Shown here: one piece after another, positions 16,583 through 23,171 of the stretch
Position numbering within the stretch: the stretch's first letter is position 1
Layout of the letters: each line of letters begins with the position of its first letter
Origin: Saprospira sp. CCB-QB6
GTDB lineage: Bacteria > Bacteroidota > Bacteroidia > Chitinophagales > Saprospiraceae
NCBI RefSeq assembly: GCF_028464065.1
Contig: NZ_CP116808.1
Location: 2,943,501 to 3,007,500 of the forward strand
DNA: 64,000 bases
Direction of reading: 5' to 3'
The notes under the pieces: generated by a model
What the model was told of the DNA's origin: nothing
Databases searched by the model: none
The model's input: only the letters and a program-made list of their open reading frames with translations
Program-made: the position numbers and the translations under genes

Positions 16583-16695
16583 TGGGGCCTCCCGCCTGCG
16601 GCGGGCGCTACGTTGCGCAGCTCGCTATTCGCTCGGCCCTGCGGCCTGACGGCCTTGGTCTGCGGCTGCGCCGCACTGCTGCACATCGCTAGGCC
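16583..16695 (+). repeat. GC-rich modular repeat, copy 6 (subtype A)
   Basis: GGGGCCTCCCGCC/GGCGGGCGCTACG, TTGCGCAGCTCGC-TATTCGC-TCGGCCC, slot GGCCTGACGGCC, GGTCTGCGGCTGCGCCGC, ACTGCTGCACATCGCTAGGCC. It starts directly after the AraC terminator and is in the gene's orientation. Confidence 0.9.
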
Positions 16696-16700
16696 GTTTA

Positions 16701-16918
16701 CTGTAGGTTGAAACCTACAGCAAGCAAGGTATTGCTCCGCAATATTTTTTATGGAATGCGGGTTAAAACCCGCATGGATTGAAATCTTTTGGCCTTTTAT
16801 CTTTCTCAGTTAGTTAATCAATCCTTTTCTAGCTATGGGCTGAAGGTTTTAACCTTCAGCCTATTTTATTGGGTCTAGTATGGCCGCCCTTCTTGCTGTG
16901 GGTTTCAACCCACAGGTC
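16701..16918 (+). repeat. Tandem P2 (copy c) + P1 (copy e) hairpin pairs
   Basis: P2: CTGTAGGTTGAAACCTACAG (16701-16720), middle hairpin ATTGCTCCGCAAT, ATGCGGGTTAAAACCCGCAT (16756-16775). P1: GGCTGAAGG/CCTTCAGCC (16838-16861), spacer, GTGGGTTTCAACCCAC near 16898-16913. The stems differ from other copies by paired changes while TTnnAA is kept. Confidence 0.85.
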
Positions 16919-17065
16919 TATATGATGGAAATTTTGCCCCTAGGGCTAAGAATAAAAACAAAAAAATACGAACGTATCCAATATTTAGCTGCTAAGCGAG
17001 CCAAGCGAATTTGTAGTAGGGTTAGTCCAGAAAAAAAAGATAGCGCCTTATACACCCTCCCCAAG

Positions 17066-17461
17066 CTAATTGTAATCTGCAAATTAGGCTGGGCGCCACG
17101 CCCACGTTAATTGTAATTTGCAAATTAGGCTGGGCGCCACGCCCACGTCAATTGTAATTTGCAAATTAGGCTGGGCGCCACGCCCACGTTAATTGTAATC
17201 TGCAGATTAGGCTGGGCGCCACGCTCACGTTAATTGTAATCTGCAGATTAAGCTGGGCGTCACGCCCACGTTAATTGTAATTTGCAGATTAGGCTGGGCG
17301 TCACGCCCACGTTAATTGTAATCTGCAGATTAAGCTGGGCGTCACGCCCACGTCAATTGTAATCTGCAGATTAGGCTGGGCGCCACGCCCACGTTAATTG
17401 TAATTTGCAGATTAGGCTGGGCGCCACGCCCACGTCAATTGTAATTTGCAGATTAGCTGGG
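17066..17461. repeat. Tandem array of nine 41-bp units plus a partial tenth
   Basis: The AATTGTAAT block begins at 17068, 17109, 17150, 17191, 17232, 17273, 17314, 17355, 17396 and 17437, an exact 41-bp period. Each unit holds two dyads: TAATYTGCARATTA and TGGGCG-YCA-CGCCCA. Units 2 and 3 have TAATTTGCAAATTA and units 4, 5, 7 and 8 have TAATCTGCAGATTA, so the dyad is kept through paired changes in those units. There are no unique spacers, so it is not a CRISPR array. There is no gene in 16526-17771. Confidence 0.95.
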
Positions 17462-17559
17462 GGAAATCGCCAAAGAGATATGGAGAAATCTAAATAATAG
17501 CGAGAATTTATTTTTTAGGGGCCGGAGCAGATCCTTAGGCCTGAAAAAGGGGGATGAGC

Positions 17560-17716
17560 GGCCTAGCGATGCGGCGGGGTGGCCCGAAGGGCCAGACCCA
17601 GGCGCTGCAAGCGCCGCAGGGCCGAGCGAGCAGCGAGCTGCCGAACGACAACAAGGACTTTAGTCCGCAGTTCGACGACCAAAGGGAGTAACCGCCCGCC
17701 GAAGGCGGGAGGCCCC
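17560..17716 (-). repeat. GC-rich modular repeat, copy 7 (subtype A with extra segment)
   Basis: Ends on the reverse strand: GGGGCCTCCCGCC...ATCGCTAGGCC. Between the GGCGGGC block and GCTCGC it carries an extra ~45 bp (GGTTACTCCCTTTGGTCGTC, GAACTGC, GGACTAAAGTCC, TTGTTGTCG), also found beside copy 10 and in part in copy 21. Its GGGG edge follows the terminator of the HhH gene. Confidence 0.85.
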
Positions 17717-17750
17717 AAAAAAACAGCAGCCCCAAACGGAACTGCTGTTT
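17717..17750 (-). terminator. Terminator of the HhH/outer-membrane gene
   Basis: Reverse strand AACAGCAG..CTGCTGTT with a seven-T run, 22 bp after the stop. Confidence 0.65.
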
Positions 17751-17771
17751 AACAATTGGCCCAAAAAAGGC

Positions 17772-19874
17772 TTAAAACTTCAGGCGGAGCTGCACTTTGA
17801 GCTCTGAGCGGGTATTGTCTAAAATTAGGTTTTGGCCAGAGCTAATTTCATCTCTATCGGACCAGTAGGTTTGGGAGTAGCGGACCCAAAGCGTTAGGTT
17901 GCGGTTAAATTGATAGCTAGTATTGAGGTAAAAGCGGCTGCCGCGGCCATAGTAGGCGGGGATCGAAAAGGCATAGAGGACATCATTTTCATAGGCATAA
18001 ATGCGGGTGTCATAGTCCTCTGTGGCAAAAATGGCAAAGCGCGTTTGGATTTTGAGCGGGGCAAATTGAGCATTCCAAACCAAATCTTGATACATCATAA
18101 AGCCTTTAGAAAACTCATGATCCTCATAGAAGGAGAGTTCGGCACGGCTGCGGATTTCCCACTCTCTATTGATGCGATAGCGGAAGTGAATGCGGGCGTT
18201 TTGCTTTCTTTTATTGATTAGATAATCGTAGGGCGTCGTATTATCGGAGCGGTTGCCTTCTTTTTGTTCAAAGCGGTATTGGAAATAGAGGTTCCAGTGG
18301 TAAGCGGGTTGATAATCGAGCCGAGCAAAATACTCATAGCCTTTAGAAGGGGCATCGGCAGTAGAGCGCAGCCAAGGGAAAACGAAGAGGTCAAAATAGC
18401 CGTTAAAGCTCAGACCGCGGCCCAAATTGGCATTGATGCCCATATAAAGTCCCTTTTCGTTGCTAGTTCCAGAAGATTCTCCAAAGGCGTTGCCCGTCAG
18501 GGTTTGGTAATCCTTGGCATAATTGCGATAGATGAGGGCCATGCTGACTTTGTCGTCAAGGGCGGCGGTTAGGCCGTTAATTGTGGCCAAGGCGCCATTA
18601 TCGCTTAGGGCCGTTTCGCCAAAAAACTGTAGGTTTTTGTAGGCCAAATTATAATCTAGACTGGCATTGAGGAGCGATTGCCCGTTGAAGGCATACTTTT
18701 GATAGAGGCGGGGTTCTCGGACCAAAGAGTCGCTGAGGTGATTGTAGATGACATTGGCCCCAATTCGCCAGATTTTGCCTTTGTAAGTTACATTGGCCCC
18801 CGTAGTGGTTTGCTGCAGACTATTTTTGTCTTCCAGTTCGCTTTCTGTGCGATGAAAACCGCTCAATTGTAGGGAAGAAACTTGCAAAACATCAAAAACA
18901 TCGTCCAGACTATCGGTTTGGACCAGTGAAATATTGCCATCGCGGAAGCGGTGCGAGCCAAAAACGGTGGCTTCCCATTGGCTGCCGCCAAGGGTAGCTG
19001 CGGCTCCGCGCATAAAGAGGGCCTCATTGGCCGAGCTATAAGGCCGCAATTTGTTAGATAGTCGTTTGATATTGAGCACGGCGGCCCCTTTGCGGGTACC
19101 AAAGCCGCTCCAGGTCGTAAGTCCTTGCCCAAAATAGACCTGATAATCGCCTAGGGCGATAGCTTTGACCCATTTGTTATAATCCTTAATAAAGAAGTGG
19201 GCTGAAAAATAATCGGGTAATTTCGTTTGGTTCTTTTGGCTAAAGGGCGTCAGCCAGTCTTCGCCAGCATCTTTTTCTAGGGTAAGGCCCATGCTCAGGC
19301 GGTCCTTATAGCTCAGGTTGTAGCGGATATACAGCTTATCGGGGCTACCTGAAAAGGCGGGATCTTCGCCATCTTGGGGCAAGAAGCCCGCTTGCTCTTC
19401 AATATTGCGCTGATAGCGCATAAACAGTTGTTGTTTATTGTATTTAAAGGCGCGCTTAAAGCTAAAAGCCTCCATTTCCTTAGTGGCATCAAGGGTAATG
19501 AAGGGGATAATCTTGGCAATACTGGCTTGGTCAAAAGTGGGAACGCCCTGCAATTCGTAGAGCGAGAAGATTTGGCCAAAGCGATTGCGATAATTGATGA
19601 GGGCTTGAATTTGGATAGCGCTCAGCAGGTTGAGGGCTTGGAGCTCATCACGGTCTGCTTTATTGATATCGAGGGGATTGCGTTGATAGATTTCGAGATT
19701 GGCAAACTCTGTATCAAAGTCAAACTCCTGCGCATCGGCATCATCCATCAAGTTTTCAATTTGGATTTGCGTGGCGCTATTATCGTCTAGGGGGGCATCG
19801 CTAGTATCTACTACCTGGCCCCAAAGGCTGGCGCTCAGGCCCATAAAAAGGCCCAATAATGATCGTCTTAACAT
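17772..19874 (-). CDS. Helix-hairpin-helix protein with predicted outer-membrane barrel
   Basis: A 700-aa exported protein with signal peptide ending SLWGQ. Residues 67-111 (PLDINKADRDELQALNLLSA, then IQIQALINYRNRFGQIFSLYELQGV) are a ComEA-like tandem HhH motif. From about residue 145 on it is a long run of alternating aromatic/hydrophobic strands ending LKVQLRLKF, typical of an outer-membrane beta-barrel (C-terminal Phe). HhH units usually bind DNA non-specifically, so a surface or periplasmic DNA-handling role is conceivable, but this combination is only known to me as a hypothetical family in Bacteroidota. It is 27 bp downstream of the PorQ/PorV-like gene, probably one operon. Confidence 0.7.
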   Translation of the reverse strand: MLRRSLLGLFMGLSASLWGQVVDTSDAPLDDNSATQIQIENLMDDADAQEFDFDTEFANLEIYQRNPLDINKADRDELQALNLLSAIQIQALINYRNRFGQIFSLYELQGVPTFDQASIAKIIPFITLDATKEMEAFSFKRAFKYNKQQLFMRYQRNIEEQAGFLPQDGEDPAFSGSPDKLYIRYNLSYKDRLSMGLTLEKDAGEDWLTPFSQKNQTKLPDYFSAHFFIKDYNKWVKAIALGDYQVYFGQGLTTWSGFGTRKGAAVLNIKRLSNKLRPYSSANEALFMRGAAATLGGSQWEATVFGSHRFRDGNISLVQTDSLDDVFDVLQVSSLQLSGFHRTESELEDKNSLQQTTTGANVTYKGKIWRIGANVIYNHLSDSLVREPRLYQKYAFNGQSLLNASLDYNLAYKNLQFFGETALSDNGALATINGLTAALDDKVSMALIYRNYAKDYQTLTGNAFGESSGTSNEKGLYMGINANLGRGLSFNGYFDLFVFPWLRSTADAPSKGYEYFARLDYQPAYHWNLYFQYRFEQKEGNRSDNTTPYDYLINKRKQNARIHFRYRINREWEIRSRAELSFYEDHEFSKGFMMYQDLVWNAQFAPLKIQTRFAIFATEDYDTRIYAYENDVLYAFSIPAYYGRGSRFYLNTSYQFNRNLTLWVRYSQTYWSDRDEISSGQNLILDNTRSELKVQLRLKF

Positions 19875-19901
19875 AATTGACTAAATTATAAATGGGCAAT
19901 T

Positions 19902-20753
19902 TTATTCTTCTTTCTTATCGGTCTTTTCGCTTCTAGCTATGCGGTAGCTAAGGGCAAAAGAGGGCGTAAACCCAAGGACCTGATGGTAGGCGGTAGCTAC
20001 ATCAATTTGTAGTTCGTCTAGGGCCAATCCTAGTCCAAAAGAGAGCTGGCTAACATCACTAACTTGCATACCTGCACGGACCGTAAAGATCTTATGGGCA
20101 TGGTATTCCACCCCCGCTTTAGCGCCAAAAGGCTGGTTATAGATGTCTTTTTCTAGGGCGGCATAAATCCCTACTTTTTCCGAGGGCTGATAGGCTAGGC
20201 CCAAATTAAAAAGGGCCGGCAGACGTTCGTCTAATTGGCCCAATTTGGCATGCACGGGATTATATACATGTGCAGCGATTGTAAGTTCTTCATTGATTTT
20301 AGCGCTCAGCCCCAATTCAAAGGTAAAGCTATTGGCCGAGCCATAAGTAGGAATGCGAGTGCCCAAATAATCGAGTTGTACGCCTAATGCAAAGCGTTCG
20401 GATAGCTTGCGGGCATAGGCCAAACCAATTTTTTGCTCATTATAATCGGAAAAGCCGAAGTAGTTCATGCTCAGTGCAAAAGTCCCTTGATTATTATCTA
20501 GGGGATAGGCGGCAGCAAACAAAAAGGAATTGAGTCCATCGGCCAAAAAGCGTCGTTCACCATAGGCCGAAAAGCTCAGTTCTTCTAAAAAGGCGAGTCC
20601 TGCTTGGTTGCTATAAGCGGCGTTAATATCGGTAAACGCCACAGCGGCATTGCCTAGGCCAGCTCCTCTAGCGGCGGCCGATTGGGGTTGGCCCTGCTGG
20701 GCAAAAAGTCCAAAAGCCATACTGGCTAGAAGAAGGGTGTAAAGCGTTCTCAT
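19902..20753 (-). CDS. PorQ/PorV-like outer-membrane barrel protein
   Basis: A 283-aa barrel protein with signal peptide MRTLYTLLLASMAFGLFAQ. It then has AARGAGLGNAAVAFTDINAAYSNQAGLAF, the 'G.GnA.vA..dd..a..~NPAgla' opening of the FadL/PorV/PorQ superfamily, followed by repeated strands (LGVQLDYLGTRIPTYG, AAHVYNPVHAKLG). It is shorter than the PorV at 51.5 kb and lacks its long loops. I place it in the superfamily only; a role with T9SS or with the neighbouring HhH barrel is inference. Confidence 0.65.
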   Translation of the reverse strand: MRTLYTLLLASMAFGLFAQQGQPQSAAARGAGLGNAAVAFTDINAAYSNQAGLAFLEELSFSAYGERRFLADGLNSFLFAAAYPLDNNQGTFALSMNYFGFSDYNEQKIGLAYARKLSERFALGVQLDYLGTRIPTYGSANSFTFELGLSAKINEELTIAAHVYNPVHAKLGQLDERLPALFNLGLAYQPSEKVGIYAALEKDIYNQPFGAKAGVEYHAHKIFTVRAGMQVSDVSQLSFGLGLALDELQIDVATAYHQVLGFTPSFALSYRIARSEKTDKKEE

Positions 20754-20788
20754 AGTTTGTAGTAGTTTGCTGATAATGTTGGTATGTT

Positions 20789-20965
20789 GGGGCCTCCGCT
20801 TCGGCTTCGCCTTGCGGCGCTACCTTTCGCAGCTCGCTGCTCGCTCGGCCCTGCGCAAAAAACAAGTTTTTGCTTGGTCTGCGGCTTTGCCGCACTGCTG
20901 CAGATCGCTAGGCCGTTTGGCCTTCGGCCAAGGCGGCAAAGCCGCCTTTTGCTGGGCCGCCCAAC
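20789..20965 (+). repeat. GC-rich modular repeat, copy 8 (subtype A) with 3' hairpins
   Basis: GGGGCCTCCGC...GGCGCTACC, GCAGCTCGC-TGCTCGC-TCGGCCC, slot GCAAAAAACAAGTTTTTTGC-like, GGTCTGCGG, ACTGCTGCAG, ATCGCTAGGCC (ends 20934). Two more hairpins follow: TTTGGCCTTCGGCCAAGG and GGCGGCAAAGCCGCC. It lies between lipA's terminator and the barrel gene start. Confidence 0.88.
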
Positions 20966-21037
20966 AAATTACATAATTCAGTAGCCTTCTACAAAGTGGG
21001 CTTCACTTTCTTAAAGTTTAATTAAAGGGAGGGGGCA

Positions 21038-21067
21038 TAAAAAAAGGCCCTTAAGGGCCTTTTTTTT
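21038..21067 (-). terminator. lipA terminator
   Basis: AAAAAAAGGCCC-TTAA-GGGCCTTTTTTT is a near-perfect palindrome overlapping the lipA stop; it can work in both directions. Confidence 0.85.
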
Positions 21068-21956
21068 ATTTATTCTGATTGGGATAAACATGTCGTTCTG
21101 CATGATAAGAAGAGCGGACGAGTGGTCCACTTTCTACAAAGTCGAAGCCTTTTTCTAGGCCGACTTGCTCATATTCAGCAAAGAGGTCGGGATGGATATA
21201 CTCGGCCACTTCGATATGCATTTTTGTAGGTTGCAGATATTGGCCAATAGTAAGGACATCGCAGCCATGTTCGAGTAGGTCGTCCATGATTTTGAAGACA
21301 TCTTCTTTGTTTTCGCCTAAGCCGACCATGATTCCTGTTTTGGTCCGTTTGCCATAGTCTTTGATACGTTGGATTTGCTCCAAGCTGCGTTTGTACTTCC
21401 CTTGGGGGCGTACCTTGCGGTAGAGTGATTCTACGGTTTCCATATTATGAGAAACCACCTCTTGGCCAGCAGAAATCATGGTTTCTAGGGCTTCCCAATT
21501 GGCGCGCACATCGGGGATGAGGGTTTCAATGGTCGTTTGGGGCGATTGTTCTTTAATGGCCCGAACGGTTTGGTGCCAGATGGCGGCTCCTCGGTCTTTG
21601 AGTTCATCTCGGTTGACGGAAGTGAGGACCGCATGTTTGACCTGCATGAGGCGGACGGCCTCGGCCACTCTTAGGGGTTCATCTTCGTCATATTCTGGTG
21701 GGCGGCCGGTAGCCACGGCGCAGAAAGAGCAAGAGCGGGTGCAGACATTGCCCAAAATCATAAAAGTGGCGGTACCTTCGCCCCAGCATTCGCCCATATT
21801 GGGGCAGTGCCCGCTTTGGCAGATGGTGTGGAGTTTATATTGGTCCACTAGATCACGGACCTTTCTATAATTCTCGCCGATGGGGAGTTTCACCCGAAGC
21901 CAATCTGGCTTTTTGCGGCGTTCTTTTTTAGATTCAACGATTGGAAGTTCGAACAT
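21066..21956 (-). CDS. lipA: Lipoyl synthase
   Basis: A 296-aa radical SAM enzyme that inserts two sulphurs into protein-bound octanoyl groups to make lipoate. Both clusters are visible: the auxiliary cluster cysteines C46, C51, C57 in [12 protein letters not shown], and the radical SAM cysteines C72, C76, C79 in CTRSCSFC. The C-terminal [11 protein letters not shown] supplies the conserved Ser ligand (RSSY). Other family blocks include [15 protein letters not shown]-like [16 protein letters not shown] and GIMVGLGE. The length matches the family (~290-300). It is monocistronic with its own terminator; lipB is not in the window. Confidence 0.97.
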   Translation of the reverse strand: MFELPIVESKKERRKKPDWLRVKLPIGENYRKVRDLVDQYKLHTICQSGHCPNMGECWGEGTATFMILGNVCTRSCSFCAVATGRPPEYDEDEPLRVAEAVRLMQVKHAVLTSVNRDELKDRGAAIWHQTVRAIKEQSPQTTIETLIPDVRANWEALETMISAGQEVVSHNMETVESLYRKVRPQGKYKRSLEQIQRIKDYGKRTKTGIMVGLGENKEDVFKIMDDLLEHGCDVLTIGQYLQPTKMHIEVAEYIHPDLFAEYEQVGLEKGFDFVESGPLVRSSYHAERHVYPNQNK

Positions 21957-22121
21957 ACAGCAAGTTTTATTTTGAGAACAGCAGAAATTGGCTTCTGTTC
22001 GGTTAGCTGATGGAAAAGAATGTGGGGCAAAATTACTGTTTTTTGCCTAAAAGCGGGTCTTATTGGTCCAATTAAGTTCTGTTGGGCTGCGCCGAAGGCG
22101 CAGTGCGGCGCAGCCGCAAAT

Positions 22122-22237
22122 GGCCTAGCGATCTGCAGCAGTGGCCGTCAGGCCAGACCCAGGCAGCTTTGCTGCCGCAGGGCCGAGCGAGCAGCGAGCT
22201 GCGAAAGGTAGCGCCGCAGCGGAGCTGCGGAGGCCCC
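22122..22237 (-). repeat. GC-rich modular repeat, copy 9 (subtype A)
   Basis: Reverse strand GGGGCCTCCGCAGC, GGCGCTACCTTTCGCAGCTC, GCTGCTCGC-TCGGCCC, slot GCGGCAGCAAAGCTGCC-like, GGTCTGGCC, ACTGCTGCAG, ATCGCTAGGCC. The GGGG edge is 3 bp from the stop codon of the barrel gene, so the mRNA would run straight into it. Confidence 0.92.
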
Positions 22238-22240
22238 AAA

Positions 22241-22993
22241 TTACCAGCGTTTACCTAAATAAAGGTGTAGAAAAATATTGACAAAGAGGCGTTCATCGGG
22301 TTGCTCGAGCATAATGGGCATTTCTTGGAAGAAATAGTCGGCAGAAACGCCAATTTCTAGGGCTTTGGCTACTTCATCGTTAGGGCCAAAATCAAAATAG
22401 AGTGCGCCTTGTAGGTAGAGGCCTGTTCGGCCTTGGAGTTCATCCCAGCCTAGGGCGGAGCTAGAGGCGCCGTTGATATCTAGAGGGTCTAGAAATTTGT
22501 ATCGATTTTCTTCTGAGTAGGGTTCGGAGCGAATAATGACGCCATCATTTACGGTGCGATAAATAAGGTCTAAGTAGTAAGGTTTGAGAAGGCCGAGGTT
22601 GACCCCGGCGGTATAGCTAAAGGAGAGGGCGAGTGATTGTCGGTTATTTCTTTCGGAAAGGAAAAAGCGTTGGCCAGCCCCTAGGCGAAGGCTATACAAG
22701 CTATTTTGTTTGCCGAAGGTATAGCGGCTTTGGCCAGAATTGCTGACAGAAATATTATTATCGTTATCCATTCGTCGCTCTTTGGGGTGCTTGATGTAGG
22801 CAAATTGGGCTTGGCCTAAAAAAGAGCGATTGGGTTTATAGAAGCGGCTATAGGTTCCGCCTATCATATAGCCTTGGCTATGGAGGCCTCCACCTAGAAC
22901 AACCTCATGTTTGTAGTTTGGAGGAGTCTCTTCATTTTGGGTAAATGCGGGCAGGGAAGCAAAGAGGCAAAAAAAGTAGATGAGAAATTTCAT
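22241..22993 (-). CDS. Hypothetical outer-membrane beta-barrel protein
   Basis: I do not recognise the family. The 250-aa protein has signal peptide MKFLIYFFCLFASLPAFTQ. It then has regularly spaced amphipathic strands with aromatic girdles (VVLGGGLHSQGYMIGGTYSRFY, FLGQAQFAYIKHPKE, YSLRLGAGQRFFLSE, LALSFSYTAGVNLGL) and a closing FVNIFLHLYLGKRW, as in small 8-12-strand barrels of Bacteroidota. The conserved-looking KHPKERRM loop has no known function. It stands alone, with a GC-rich repeat directly at its stop. Confidence 0.7.
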   Translation of the reverse strand: MKFLIYFFCLFASLPAFTQNEETPPNYKHEVVLGGGLHSQGYMIGGTYSRFYKPNRSFLGQAQFAYIKHPKERRMDNDNNISVSNSGQSRYTFGKQNSLYSLRLGAGQRFFLSERNNRQSLALSFSYTAGVNLGLLKPYYLDLIYRTVNDGVIIRSEPYSEENRYKFLDPLDINGASSSALGWDELQGRTGLYLQGALYFDFGPNDEVAKALEIGVSADYFFQEMPIMLEQPDERLFVNIFLHLYLGKRW

Positions 22994-23136
22994 AGGCGGT
23001 GGAGATTGAGGAGGCTAAATGTATTAGGAACGTAGAATTTTGGGCTTTTGTTTCGCTTTTTGGAATGAGGAATCAAGGCTGATTGGGATAAACGAGCTTT
23101 TCTTGCTAGAGGACTGGCAAAGCTACTAATTTTCCT

Positions 23137-23144
23137 TAAATTTG
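23137..23144 (+). promoter_or_regulatory. Candidate -7 element of ftsK
   Basis: TAAATTTG fits TAnnTTTG and lies 28 bp before the preferred ftsK ATG. This also argues against a TTG start at 23142, which would lie inside the promoter. Confidence 0.4.
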
Positions 23145-23171
23145 GGTTTCGCAAAACATTTAGCAAAAAGC

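Noticed and set aside
17066-17461. CRISPR array
   Set aside because: The whole 41-bp unit repeats, including the part that would be the spacer; no unique spacers, no leader and no cas genes in the window.
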